From Lacimicrobium sp. SS2-24 (lineage in GTDB: Bacteria; Pseudomonadota; Gammaproteobacteria; Enterobacterales; Alteromonadaceae): a stretch of 64,000 nucleotides of DNA. The position numbers and the translations under genes were made by a program. The notes beneath the pieces were generated by a model. The model was not told where the DNA came from, did no database searches, and worked only from the letters and a program-made list of their open reading frames with translations. The stretch covers positions 124,001 to 188,000 of the forward strand of contig NZ_NIWW01000002.1 of the NCBI RefSeq assembly GCF_002201535.1, in the 5' to 3' direction. Below, one piece after another: positions 1 through 10,548 of the stretch (position 1 is the stretch's first letter; each line of letters opens with the position of its first letter).

Positions 1-736
1 AGCCTGTGTCCTGCATACCCAGAGGGGCATAGAGCTGCGTGTGTACGAACTGCTCCAGTGTTTTACCACTGACGGCCTCGATGATATTGCCGAGTAACAT
101 AAAACCCAGATCGGAATACGCCCTTCGCTCACCTGGCCCATGACCAAGAGGCAGCGATGCAATGTAGTCATTCAGTTCCTGTGCGTTAGTGAGATACAGC
201 CAGGTGGGTTGCCATGGCAACAGGCCGCTGCGGTGAGTAAGCAGTTGTTGTACCGTGATGGCCGCTTTGTCGGTGTGTTTAAACTCGGGTAACAATTCGC
301 CCAGGGTATCCTCCAACGCGAGTTGATTGTTACTGACCAGATGCATGATGGATATGGTGGTCGCGGCAACTTTGCTCACTGACGCCAGATCAAAGATGCT
401 GTCGGCAGACATCCTGATAGGGTTTGTGCTGTGCACCAGGTTGCCATCGTCTTGCAGGCTCAGTAACTGAGCATGACCCACCGCCTCGCGACACATCACC
501 CTGCCCTTGTGTGCAATCAGGACCGCGGCACCGGTGAAAAGGGCATTATCATGGATTCCGGCATGCTCATGCAGTAAGCCCTGCACGTTCTCACAGGTCT
601 GTGCAATGTCACGGTGACTGCCCTTTGGTTCGTCAGCGGCGACGACGTCTGGCAACGGCTGTGCCGACGTGGTGGTGATTAGCGTAACTGAGATCCAAAT
701 CAGTACACGAAGAATCTGGCAATAGACAGTATGCAT
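1..736 (-). CDS. Serine hydrolase, beta-lactamase/S12 family (3' end outside window)
   Basis: The ATG at 736 opens a frame that stays open to the left edge, so only about 245 N-terminal residues are visible. A hydrophobic leader of roughly 25 residues suggests export. The active-site SVSK (SxxK) lies in the context DLASVSK, and a later YSD sits where S12 enzymes carry YxN. It therefore belongs to the class C beta-lactamase/D-Ala-D-Ala carboxypeptidase/esterase fold; substrate cannot be told. The Asp in place of Asn in the second motif and the long insertion before SxxK argue for an esterase-like member rather than an antibiotic resistance enzyme. It is divergent from katG. Confidence 0.8.
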   Translation of the reverse strand, partial: MHTVYCQILRVLIWISVTLITTTSAQPLPDVVAADEPKGSHRDIAQTCENVQGLLHEHAGIHDNALFTGAAVLIAHKGRVMCREAVGHAQLLSLQDDGNLVHSTNPIRMSADSIFDLASVSKVAATTISIMHLVSNNQLALEDTLGELLPEFKHTDKAAITVQQLLTHRSGLLPWQPTWLYLTNAQELNDYIASLPLGHGPGERRAYSDLGFMLLGNIIEAVSGKTLEQFVHTQLYAPLGMQDTG

Positions 737-940
737 TATCAGATGGTGACCGCCGTTTTGTGGGTGATTAGCTGGCTTCACCTTGCCAGAAAAAGAGGAT
801 AAATAACACTGCCGGCAGGTACAGGCGATTATCACAATCGATTTATCAGGCGAGACAGATCAACACTTGTGTTCTACGTTTTGTGGTGACTAAACAAAAA
901 CAGTGCTGGCGACTCAGATGAAAACGCTGACGTCGCCTAA

Positions 941-3142
<2,202 letters not shown>

Positions 3143-3161
3143 CTCGCACCCTGGTGCAAAC

Positions 3162-3188
3162 AAAAAGGGGCCAAAAGGCCCCTTTTTT
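3162..3188 (+). terminator. Intrinsic terminator of katG
   Basis: An 11-bp arm AAAAAGGGGCC, a 4-nt AAAA loop and the complementary arm ending in a run of T form a textbook rho-independent terminator 20 nt after the katG stop. Its A-rich 5' side and T-rich 3' side could act in both directions. It lies inside a longer upstream extension of the next reading frame, which argues that the next gene starts at 3252. Confidence 0.9.
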
Positions 3189-3251
3189 ATTGACGAGAGT
3201 ACAGGCGAAAGTGATATAAAAAGGCTTGATGCGCTGACAAAAAGGATAGAA

Positions 3252-3836
3252 ATGAAGATTCTATGGATAGCCCTATTTATTGCCGTATTTGTCTGGTCTG
3301 CCATTGAGCCAGCCGACCGGTTCACCTGGTTTCTTGAAGTGCTTCCTGCCGTTATAGGGCTGGTTCTGGTGGTAAGTACTTACAATAAATTAAGGCTCAC
3401 CTCTCTTTTGTACGTGCTGATTCTGTTGCATTGTGTGGTGCTGATGATCGGCGGCCACTACACCTATGCGGAAGTGCCGTTTTTTGATGGCTTACTGGGC
3501 ACAGAGCGAAATAACTACGACAAGGTCGGGCATTTCTTTCAGGGCTTCGTGCCCGCTATCCTGGCCAGAGAATTACTGATTCGGCTGAATGTGGTCAATG
3601 GTCCCAACTGGCGCAATCTTTATGTGGTCAGTGTCTGTCTGGCTTTCAGTGCGTTTTACGAATTGCTTGAATGGTGGGTTGCACTGGCTTCTGGCGAGGG
3701 AGCGGAAGCCTTTTTGGGCACTCAGGGCTATGTCTGGGACACCCAGTCTGATATGGGCTTTGCTTTACTGGGGGCCATCCTGGCACTGGTAAGCCTGTCC
3801 TCATTCCACGACAAACAACTAAAGTCGTTGAAATGA
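3252..3836 (+). CDS. DUF2238 (YjdF-like) inner-membrane protein
   Basis: A 194-aa protein with about five or six hydrophobic segments and the conserved family features: a DKVGHFFQGF motif in the middle and a FYELLEWW motif followed by WDTQSDM. These place it in the DUF2238/YjdF family, whose function is unknown. The ATG at 3252 is chosen because it has AAGGA just upstream and because an upstream in-frame extension would run through the katG terminator. Its stop overlaps the next start in ATGA, so it is translationally coupled to the SGNH esterase. Confidence 0.85.
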   Translation: MKILWIALFIAVFVWSAIEPADRFTWFLEVLPAVIGLVLVVSTYNKLRLTSLLYVLILLHCVVLMIGGHYTYAEVPFFDGLLGTERNNYDKVGHFFQGFVPAILARELLIRLNVVNGPNWRNLYVVSVCLAFSAFYELLEWWVALASGEGAEAFLGTQGYVWDTQSDMGFALLGAILALVSLSSFHDKQLKSLK

Positions 3837-4558
3837 AAGGTGCACTGTATCTGCTGACCGCTCCTGTTCTACTGTATCAGGCTCGTCAGACCCGCCGATA
3901 TGCGCTGCGCTTACCGGAGCCAGCGGGAGACAGGCAGGGAGTCAGTGGGCAGGGAACGGCATTGAGGGTGCTGGTGCTGGGTGACTCCGCCGCCGCGGGC
4001 GTAGGGTGTGAACATCAGTCCGAGGCCATTACCGGACAATGGGTAAGGCGACTGGCAAAAGACTATGAGGTGCACTGGCAGCTGGTGGCCTGTTCAGGGC
4101 TCAATTGTGCCGAAACACTCTCACTGCTGAAACAAGAGCCCCTTCAGCACAAGCAGGTGGATGCGGTTTTAATCTCAGTGGGGGTGAATGATGTAACCGG
4201 ACGCACTGGAATAAGAGACTGGTATCGCCAGCTTGAGCAACTGAGTGATTATCTCACTCAGACTCTGAAGACTCGCTGTATCCTCTACACCGCGCTGCCT
4301 CCTATGCATGCCTTTCCGGTATTACCGGGTTTATTGCGACGTTATCTGGGTGACAGAGCGAAAACGTTGGATGTTTGTTTGCGACGGCATTGTGAAGCGC
4401 ATACCAATACGTTTTACCTTGAGCCGGGATTACCCTTAACGCCAGAGATGATGGCCACCGACGGCTTTCACCCCTCGACTAATGCGGTTAAGGTCTGGGC
4501 AGAAAAGGCATGTGGGTCATTGCTATCGGTGTTGCACGAACAAGGTTTAGCAAATTAG
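3833..4558 (+). CDS. SGNH/GDSL-type esterase
   Basis: A 241-aa hydrolase with an N-terminal hydrophobic stretch (residues 3-16) that may anchor or export it. Block I is VLGDSAAAG with nucleophile Ser52, block III is GVND, and the Asp-His pair is in DGFHPS (Asp210, His213). These are the four SGNH blocks. The family includes lipases, acyl-CoA thioesterases and carbohydrate acetylesterases, so the substrate is open. The ATGA overlap with the DUF2238 gene implies one transcript. Confidence 0.85.
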   Translation: MKGALYLLTAPVLLYQARQTRRYALRLPEPAGDRQGVSGQGTALRVLVLGDSAAAGVGCEHQSEAITGQWVRRLAKDYEVHWQLVACSGLNCAETLSLLKQEPLQHKQVDAVLISVGVNDVTGRTGIRDWYRQLEQLSDYLTQTLKTRCILYTALPPMHAFPVLPGLLRRYLGDRAKTLDVCLRRHCEAHTNTFYLEPGLPLTPEMMATDGFHPSTNAVKVWAEKACGSLLSVLHEQGLAN

Positions 4559-4665
4559 CCCCTCGAGAACTGTCTTATCATAACGATGTTCAACGCGTTA
4601 TCAGGTGTCGTAAAAAAAATTGTCTGATATTGTCTCTGTCCCCTTACCCTCGCCTCTGGAGCCCC

Positions 4666-5721
4666 ATGCTTAAATTTTGGTACAAAGAATTTCCGCAGTT
4701 TCCTCAGGAGAACCCTGATTATTGGCGGGCTCGCCTGATTCAGCATGCGTTGTTGATCGGTACGGTATTTTTTTCGCTACTGGCACTGATTAACCTGTTT
4801 TATTTCCACGCCTATTCCCTTGCACTACTGGATAGTGTCGGCTTTTGTCTTACTCTGGCGATTTATGCCTGGTTCCGGCGCAGTGCTAACGTCAATCTGG
4901 CAGCATGGGCCTTTGCGCTATTGGCGACGGCTCTGGTTTCCTGGTTTGTGATAATGGTGGAAGGCCGTTCTCATTCGCTGATGTGGGCGACCCTTATTCC
5001 TCCTTTTACGTTCTTTTTACTCGGACGACAATGGGGCTCGGTGCTTAGTGCGATAGTGTTCAGCGTCTGTGCGTTGGTGGTATATCAGCAAGTGCAGACA
5101 CAAGTGGCTGTGACCTTCACCGTCGGTTCGTTGTTGAATGTGATTGAAGTGGCAATCGCTCACCTGCTGATATTCCGTTTTTATGAGCGCAGCCGTTCAA
5201 CGGCTTATCAACATCTGGCAGGGAAAACGGAACAAATCCGTAAGCTCGCCGAGACCGACAGCCTGACCGGCCTGCACAATCGCGAAAAGCTCGACAGAGA
5301 GTTGGAACAGATATTCACAGATGCACTTCAGCATGAAGACGGATTCAGCCTGATGTTGCTGGACCTTGATCATTTCAAACAGATTAATGACCAGTTCGGG
5401 CATTTAGAAGGCGATAAGGTATTAGCAGAATTGTCCGATAGTCTGCGTACTCATATGCGCCAACAGGATCTGTTAGCCCGCTGGGGCGGAGAGGAGTTTG
5501 TGGTGGTGCTGCCCAAGACAGGCATAGACAATGCGGCAGAGCTGGCAGAGAGGCTGCGCAGCCGGATTGCCGCGACATCTATTCATGGACATCATCTGAC
5601 CATCAGCATCGGGGTGGCTCAATATCAGGCCGGCGATACGATTCCTTTGCTATTGGAGCGCACCGATCAGGCACTGTATGAAGCGAAGCATAAAGGACGT
5701 AACCGGGTTGTTGTCAGGTAG
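4666..5721 (+). CDS. Membrane diguanylate cyclase (GGDEF)
   Basis: A 351-aa protein that should make cyclic di-GMP from two GTP. Residues about 25-180 form roughly six membrane helices, followed by a short linker and a GGDEF domain from about residue 195. The signature is an intact GGEEF at 274-278, and an RQQD inhibitory site at 265-268 lies five residues upstream, so product inhibition is expected. The frame is open further up, but the region before 4666 overlaps the esterase and lacks membrane character, so the ATG before LKFWYKEF is preferred. The sensory input of the membrane part is unknown. Confidence 0.9.
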   Translation: MLKFWYKEFPQFPQENPDYWRARLIQHALLIGTVFFSLLALINLFYFHAYSLALLDSVGFCLTLAIYAWFRRSANVNLAAWAFALLATALVSWFVIMVEGRSHSLMWATLIPPFTFFLLGRQWGSVLSAIVFSVCALVVYQQVQTQVAVTFTVGSLLNVIEVAIAHLLIFRFYERSRSTAYQHLAGKTEQIRKLAETDSLTGLHNREKLDRELEQIFTDALQHEDGFSLMLLDLDHFKQINDQFGHLEGDKVLAELSDSLRTHMRQQDLLARWGGEEFVVVLPKTGIDNAAELAERLRSRIAATSIHGHHLTISIGVAQYQAGDTIPLLLERTDQALYEAKHKGRNRVVVR

Positions 5722-5782
5722 TCATAGCGTTAGGCTGGGTAATAGGTACGCGAACTGCCACGAACAGGCTAAGGAATGATGT

Positions 5783-6526
5783 ATGTCACATGCACAGAAA
5801 AAAGCCGTGCTCTACAGGATGAAGACCGACGAACACCAGTGTCCCTATGGTCGAAAAACCAAGTATTTTCTTGAGCGTGAGGGATACGCCGTTGACGATC
5901 ACACCCTGAAAAACCGTGAACAGATTGATGCCTTCAAACAAAAACATGATGTAGAAACCACACCTCAGGTATTCATCGACGATGAGCGTATTGGTGGGTA
6001 TGAGGAAACCCGGGAGTATCTGGGAAAGCCGCTTGCAGACCCGGATTCGACCAGCTATCAGCCCGTAATCGCCCTGTTCAGCATGACCGCATTGACATCT
6101 GTGGCCCTCACCTGGCTGGTGTTTGACACATTGGTTAACGGACAAACGCTGATGTGGTTTATCAGCCTTTCCATGGTGGTGCTGGCGCTATTGAAATTGC
6201 AGGATCTCGAATCCTTCTCAACCATGTTTCTCAATTACGATTTACTGGCGAAACGCTGGGTACCCTATGGGTATATTTATCCCTTCGCGGAAGGTCTGGC
6301 CGGTGTACTGATGGTAGGTCAGGTCGCTACCTGGCTGTCGGCACCGCTGGCCTTGTTCATCGGCGGTATTGGCGCCGTGTCAGTGTTCAAGGCCGTGTAT
6401 ATAGATAAGCGAGAACTTAAGTGTGCCTGTGTGGGTGGCGCCAGCAATGTGCCACTGGGGTTTATTTCACTGACCGAGAATCTGATGATGATCGCCATGG
6501 CAATATGGATGGCGATACCAATGTAA
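5783..6526 (+). CDS. Glutaredoxin-MauE fusion protein
   Basis: A 247-aa two-domain protein. Residues 1-85 are a glutaredoxin with active-site CPYG and the cis-proline segment TTPQVFIDDERIGGYEE. Residues about 95-245 are four membrane helices of the MauE/DoxX-like type, with a CACVGG motif near the end. MauE-type proteins are linked to disulfide handling, and the paired Cys in both halves suggest electron transfer between a cytoplasmic thiol pool and the membrane domain. That is an inference; the family as a whole is poorly studied. An AAGGA box precedes the ATG at 5783. Confidence 0.85.
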   Translation: MSHAQKKAVLYRMKTDEHQCPYGRKTKYFLEREGYAVDDHTLKNREQIDAFKQKHDVETTPQVFIDDERIGGYEETREYLGKPLADPDSTSYQPVIALFSMTALTSVALTWLVFDTLVNGQTLMWFISLSMVVLALLKLQDLESFSTMFLNYDLLAKRWVPYGYIYPFAEGLAGVLMVGQVATWLSAPLALFIGGIGAVSVFKAVYIDKRELKCACVGGASNVPLGFISLTENLMMIAMAIWMAIPM

Positions 6527-6528
6527 AG

Positions 6529-6548
6529 GTCACCGGCATCAAGGTGAC
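6529..6548. terminator. Possible weak hairpin between convergent genes
   Basis: GTCACC and GGTGAC are separated by 8 nt just after the stop at 6526, between two convergent genes. There is no T tract, so it may only stabilise 3' ends. Confidence 0.3.
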
Positions 6549-6567
6549 TGACCCATTATTGCTGGGG

Positions 6568-7392
6568 TTAATGTTGCTCAGAAGAGGATGATGTCGAACT
6601 CTTAGCAGCAAATTGCTCCAGCCTTTTGATCACAGCCTCAGGATAGCGGCTTTGGTAAAGTGCTCGCATACTGCCATCCTGATAGCTTTGCTCAAGGGCT
6701 TGCTGCCAACGATCGACGGTGGCCTGTTCATGATCCAGCGAAAATGCCAGGTACAGCTGAATGTCGTCAATAGGGGTGAGTTTTTTCATTTTGGTATTCT
6801 GCTCAGCCAGTTCGCTGTTAACAGAGGCAGTAAAGGCATCGTTCCAGGTTGTCAGGTCAACCCGCTTGCGCAGTAACATGTCACGACAATCTTCTTTACT
6901 GACGGTAACGATGAGGTTTCTACCCTGAATGAAACCGAGCCTGGCCAGATGATCAATATACACTGAACCGCGGTATTCACAGGCAATGTAATGATCGCTC
7001 AGTTTGTTCTTTGGCACTGACGGATCGATGCGGTCTGCGCGGCCATACAGCCAGATGGTGTAATGTTTAAGTGGCCCCACCCATCTGAACCAGTGCTCTC
7101 GTTCGGCATTGCGCACGGTTTCAAATATGGCAGTGTTGGCCTCGGTTCTGGCAATGGTTAATGCCCTGGCCCAGGGCATCAGGCTGATTTCAATGGGTTG
7201 GTGGAGCCTTTTGGCCAGCAGACGCAGGAGTTCCGTGGTGGGCCCGATGACCCTGCCGGATTCATCAAGATAGCCTCCGGGCGGACTGTGCTCAGTGACA
7301 ATATGCAACATCGGTGGTTGCAGTGGCTGCTGCTCTGAAGCCCATAAAAATTGAGCACACAGCAAGAGAAGCGCGGCGGCATAACGTATCAA
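6568..7392 (-). CDS. Periplasmic substrate-binding protein (SBP_bac_3 type)
   Basis: A 274-aa secreted protein with a signal peptide of about 19 residues ending in WAS. The body has the layout of family 3 solute-binding proteins (amino-acid ABC transporters and related sensors), including a PPGGYLDESGRVIGPTTELLRLLAKRL segment that is typical of their first lobe. No ABC permease or ATPase genes lie nearby, so it is probably an orphan binding protein of the kind common in marine gammaproteobacteria. The start is a TTG at 7392; the next ATG, at codon 28, would remove the signal peptide. The C-terminus is Ser-rich. Confidence 0.8.
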   Translation of the reverse strand: MIRYAAALLLLCAQFLWASEQQPLQPPMLHIVTEHSPPGGYLDESGRVIGPTTELLRLLAKRLHQPIEISLMPWARALTIARTEANTAIFETVRNAEREHWFRWVGPLKHYTIWLYGRADRIDPSVPKNKLSDHYIACEYRGSVYIDHLARLGFIQGRNLIVTVSKEDCRDMLLRKRVDLTTWNDAFTASVNSELAEQNTKMKKLTPIDDIQLYLAFSLDHEQATVDRWQQALEQSYQDGSMRALYQSRYPEAVIKRLEQFAAKSSTSSSSEQH

Positions 7393-7606
7393 AATAGCAC
7401 GGCCTTAAATTATCCCTAATGGAATCAGTATTAGCCATGAGCCCTGCCGATGCCACCGATTGCTTCAGAAATACCTGATAAATTAAAAAAACAGCTTGTT
7501 GTTTGTGTTCTCGTCTCTCCTTTCAGGAGGAATGTTTTTACTTATCAGCAATTTTGGTCAAGAACCGTGGGTTCGTGGGTTTTAGAATGGCATTGCTAAG
7601 GAGACA

Positions 7607-8482
7607 GTGACGCCTATGACACAGTATCAGCATCGGTTTGTATCAATAGTTCACTATATAGAGGCTCACCTGGATGAGCCTCTTGATATTGATAGGCTGT
7701 GCCAGCAGGCTTGTCTGTCCAGGTATCACTTTCACAGACAGTGCTCCGCCTTTTTTGGCATGTCTGTTATATCGCTCGTCAGGTTACTGCGGCTCAAAAG
7801 GGCCGCCTTTCAGTTAGCTTTTCGTGATGATCACAAGGTGGTGGATATCGCCCTGGCGAGCGGTTATGAAAGTCATGAAGCGTTTTCGCGGGCCTTTAAA
7901 AAGCATTTTTATAAAAGTCCGTTTGAATTCAGAAAAGCGCCTGACTGGGACCCTTGGCACACCCTATATGAACCCGTATTAGCGCTAAGGACGAAGATTA
8001 TGAATGAAACCGCTGAGTTTAACGTGGCAGTGATTGATTATCCGCAAACACCCATTGCTGTAATGGAGCACAGAGGATCGCCAAACCTGCTGGGAAGTAC
8101 AATACATCAATTTATAGCGTGGCGAAAACGCAACCATCTTCCTCCAGGCCAGAGCAAGACCTTCAATTTGCTTTACGATGATCCCAGTGTCACAGAGCCA
8201 GACAATTTCCGATTCGATATTGGCTGCTCAGTTGATCACCCAGTGAAAGAAAATGACTATGGTGTGGTGAATAAGGTGATTCCGGCTGGAAAGTGTGCAG
8301 TGGTCAGGCATATTGGCAGTGATGATGGAATGGGGGCGGCCGTCCACTATCTGTATTCAACGTGGCTACGGGATTCTGGTTTTGAGCTTCGTGACTTTCC
8401 GATTTTTCTCGAGCGGGTCAGTTTCTTTCCCGACGTCCCGGAAAAAGACATGATCACCGACATCTATTTGCCGATTCACTAA
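7607..8482 (+). CDS. AraC-family regulator with GyrI-like ligand domain
   Basis: A 291-aa regulator. Residues about 8-105 are two helix-turn-helix motifs of the AraC/XylS type (LSRYHFHRQCSAFFG, then IALASGYESHEAFSRAFKKHF). Residues about 130-290 are a GyrI-like small-molecule binding domain, as in Rob and SbmC-type proteins. The start is uncertain: a GTG at 7607 lies only 3 nt after AAGGAG, while an in-frame ATG at 7616 lies 12 nt after it. The target could be the broken cupin gene immediately downstream. Confidence 0.88.
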   Translation: MTPMTQYQHRFVSIVHYIEAHLDEPLDIDRLCQQACLSRYHFHRQCSAFFGMSVISLVRLLRLKRAAFQLAFRDDHKVVDIALASGYESHEAFSRAFKKHFYKSPFEFRKAPDWDPWHTLYEPVLALRTKIMNETAEFNVAVIDYPQTPIAVMEHRGSPNLLGSTIHQFIAWRKRNHLPPGQSKTFNLLYDDPSVTEPDNFRFDIGCSVDHPVKENDYGVVNKVIPAGKCAVVRHIGSDDGMGAAVHYLYSTWLRDSGFELRDFPIFLERVSFFPDVPEKDMITDIYLPIH

Positions 8483-8487
8483 GTGGT

Positions 8488-8828
8488 ATAAAAGTCGTCT
8501 CAACAGACAACGCTGACCATTATGTTTGGGGTGAGGGATGTGATGGTGGGCACCTGACAAAATCAAAAGGATTGAGTGTTATTCAGGAACGGGTTCCTTT
8601 TGGCTGTCGGGGGGGACGCCATCTGCATCAAAATGCAGAGCAGTTCTTTCTGATCCTAAGAGGTGAAGCAACACTGGAAGTGCATGGCGCTGTATCCAGT
8701 TGCAGGCCAATCAGGGTTTACAGGTTCAGGCCGGGGTTCCTTACCAGCTCATTAATGACACTGATGAGGACGTTATTTTTATCGTGATTTCTGCGCCGCC
8801 CAGCCATGGTGACAGGGTGCAAGTTTAG
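8488..8828 (+). pseudogene. Cupin-domain gene with one frameshift and no standard start
   Basis: Reading from 8488 gives IKVVSTDNADHYVWGEG, continues through a cupin metal motif containing HLHQNAEQFF, and breaks near 8700. From there the frame that starts QANQGLQV and ends at the TAG at 8826-8828 supplies the second cupin motif (GVPYQLIND). Joining the frames needs one extra base near 8699-8702. The first codon expected to be ATG is ATA; no ATG, GTG or TTG lies upstream in frame before a stop, and TTG at 8572 would drop 28 residues. The two defects suggest a decaying gene, although a sequencing error could explain the frameshift. Confidence 0.75.
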
Positions 8829-8845
8829 TCAGATATCAACAGGCA

Positions 8846-9709
8846 TTAAAGGCTGACTTCAATCACCTCAGATACGCGACCGACTCCACCGGCTTTGAGT
8901 GAGACAATGGTGTCTTTTTCGACGTCCAACTGTACATTGATGCAGCTGGGGGATGAGGGGCGCATGGCATAGCCTTGCTCAATACTCAGGTTTACCGGCT
9001 TGTGCTGCAGATGATCGTGCAACAGACAAGCAAGTGGTCCTGCAGCCATGCCAGTGGCTGACTCTTCGGTAATGCCATAACGAGGCGCAAACATTCTGGC
9101 ACTGGCATCGCGGCCCGGCAGATTGGTTTGTCGGCTAAACACATAAAACCCGATCAGATCATATGCCTCAGACAAGGCTTCAATAGTATTCATATCAGGT
9201 GTCACGCCATTCAGGTCGTCCAGGGTGTTCACGCCAATCAGCAAAAAACCGTTACCGGTATTAACAATGACCGGTTTCATGTCTACTTGAGCCGGGCTAA
9301 GCCCCAGACTCTGCAGCACAACATCGTCACTATGTGACAAGGCTTGATAACGCGGCGCAGTTTGTTGCATGTAGGCAAGATCGCCGTCTATGCGGATATC
9401 ACGGATGCCATCGATGGTTTCTTTGGATGTATGAGAGTGAGGCACCAGCCCACGTTGTGACATCAGACTAAAGGCTGCCACCGTGGCATGACCGCAATGG
9501 GCTATCTGTCGCTGAGGGGTGAAAAAGTCCAGTTTGAAATCGGCACGCTCAGAAGCCGAAACAAACGCGGTTTCAGACAACCCAACTTGCTGAGCAATCT
9601 TCAGTTTATCTGCTGAGCTCAGTGAGTCAGCATTCAATACCACACCAGCCGGGTTACCACCGGATTTACCGTCAACAAAGGCATTTACAATAGTCACTTC
9701 AATATTCAT
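8846..9709 (-). CDS. PhzF-family isomerase/epimerase-like protein
   Basis: A 287-aa protein starting MNIEVTIVNAFVDG. It shows the GGNPAGVV segment, the LSETAFV motif carrying the catalytic Glu of PhzF, CGHATVAAF, and ESATGMAAGPLA near the end. PhzF proteins are diaminopimelate-epimerase-like enzymes; only a few make phenazines, and nothing here suggests a phenazine cluster. The ATG at 9709 has GGAG 8 nt upstream, whereas the longer frame has no ribosome site. It lies 51 nt downstream of a MerR regulator on the same strand and is probably its target. Confidence 0.88.
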   Translation of the reverse strand: MNIEVTIVNAFVDGKSGGNPAGVVLNADSLSSADKLKIAQQVGLSETAFVSASERADFKLDFFTPQRQIAHCGHATVAAFSLMSQRGLVPHSHTSKETIDGIRDIRIDGDLAYMQQTAPRYQALSHSDDVVLQSLGLSPAQVDMKPVIVNTGNGFLLIGVNTLDDLNGVTPDMNTIEALSEAYDLIGFYVFSRQTNLPGRDASARMFAPRYGITEESATGMAAGPLACLLHDHLQHKPVNLSIEQGYAMRPSSPSCINVQLDVEKDTIVSLKAGGVGRVSEVIEVSL

Positions 9710-9760
9710 TAATGTACTCCAGGTTATGTTTGGAGTCAGGCTAACGACCTGAAGCATACT

Positions 9761-10108
9761 CTAGGTCAAGCGCTTTTTTAGGCGATGTATTTTTTGCTCG
9801 GTTACCTCAATGTAATGGGCAATTTTCTGTTGCTGATCGATTAAATGGCGCAAATGGGTTTCCAGCTGTTCAACACAGGCTGGTGCATCTTTGGCATAAA
9901 AGGCATGGGTGTAAGCCTTGATCTTACTCAGGGGCATGCCGGAATTTTTCATACACACCAGCCAATTCAGCACTTCAACATCCTTTTTTGAATACGCTCT
10001 GTGACCACTCTCGTCTTTAGGCGCCGGTCGTATTAGGGCCTGCTTCTCGTAGTAGCGGATGGTATGTATGCTCAATCCTGTTTGTTCACTTACGCTGCCT
10101 ATTTTCAT
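9761..10108 (-). CDS. MerR-family transcriptional regulator
   Basis: A 115-aa protein starting MKIGSVSEQTGLSIHTIRYYEK, the winged-helix signature of MerR. The rest is a C-terminal coiled-coil dimer helix ending in basic residues. Only two Cys are present, at NWLVCMKN and DAPACVEQ; there is no typical metal-binding Cys pair at the C-terminus, so a redox or small-molecule signal is more likely than a metal. It probably regulates itself and the downstream PhzF gene, and it is divergent from arsR. Confidence 0.9.
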   Translation of the reverse strand: MKIGSVSEQTGLSIHTIRYYEKQALIRPAPKDESGHRAYSKKDVEVLNWLVCMKNSGMPLSKIKAYTHAFYAKDAPACVEQLETHLRHLIDQQQKIAHYIEVTEQKIHRLKKRLT

Positions 10109-10154
10109 GATTGTCGTTTCAATACTTAGCCTCGAAGAAAGCAGAGTATAAAAC

Positions 10155-10174
10155 ATTTCTATTATTCTAGAAAT
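10155..10174. promoter_or_regulatory. Inverted repeat, candidate ArsR operator 1
   Basis: The perfect 7-bp inverted repeat ATTTCTA-N6-TAGAAAT lies just upstream of the arsR -35 element and within the merR-arsR divergent spacer. A 12-2-12-like dyad of this size fits an ArsR/SmtB dimer. A degenerate copy with the same arm spacing recurs before the next gene. Confidence 0.6.
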
Positions 10175-10177
10175 ATA

Positions 10178-10206
10178 TTGACGTCAGAGTCTGAGATCGA
10201 TATGCT
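10178..10206 (+). promoter_or_regulatory. Sigma70-type promoter of arsR, leaderless
   Basis: TTGACG at 10178-10183 and TATGCT at 10201-10206 are 17 bp apart. Only 6 nt separate the -10 box from the ATG at 10213, so transcription should start at or within a base of the start codon. No Shine-Dalgarno sequence precedes that ATG, which agrees with a leaderless message. Confidence 0.6.
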
Positions 10207-10212
10207 CCCGGC

Positions 10213-10500
10213 ATGAACATTAATACTGCAGCATCACAACTGGCTGAACTGGGCCATGTGACACGCCTCGAGATCTATCGGATTCTGGTAAGGGCGGGTG
10301 AACATGGACTGGCGGTATCGGCCATTCAGGAGAAGCTGGATATTCCGGGATCGACCCTGTCGCACCACATTAGCCGGATGGTGCGCGTTGGTCTGGTGAG
10401 TCAGACCCGCGAGGGTCGGGTATTACGATGCAAGGCACAGTACCAGCAGCTGGATAAGTTAATGCAGTTCCTCTCTGCTGAATGCTGTGTGGATGCGTAA
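10213..10500 (+). CDS. arsR: ArsR/SmtB-family repressor
   Basis: A 95-aa winged-helix repressor (LDIPGSTLSHHISRMVRVGLVSQTREGRV is the recognition and wing region). It lacks the ELCVCDL metal site of classical ArsR. Instead, vicinal Cys91-Cys92 lie near the C-terminus, similar in position to the Cys pair of the Acidithiobacillus-type ArsR. Arsenite or another thiophilic ligand is therefore plausible. It heads a probable three-gene operon with the permease and the M14 carboxypeptidase, and is probably autoregulated through the inverted repeat at 10155. Confidence 0.85.
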   Translation: MNINTAASQLAELGHVTRLEIYRILVRAGEHGLAVSAIQEKLDIPGSTLSHHISRMVRVGLVSQTREGRVLRCKAQYQQLDKLMQFLSAECCVDA

Positions 10501-10514
10501 ACTATTTAACTAAT

Positions 10515-10534
10515 AATTCGATTAAACTAGAAAT
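10515..10534. promoter_or_regulatory. Candidate ArsR operator 2
   Basis: AATTCGA-N6-TAGAAAT repeats the arm spacing of the element at 10155. The right arm is identical and extends to CTAGAAATATA in both copies; the left arm matches 5 of 7. It sits between arsR and the permease gene and could add a second control point. Confidence 0.45.
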
Positions 10535-10548
10535 ATAGATATAAGGTA

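Noticed and set aside
8846-9709. Phenazine biosynthesis
   Set aside because: Neither PhzF homologue is accompanied by other phz genes; the family is broad and mostly unrelated to phenazines.
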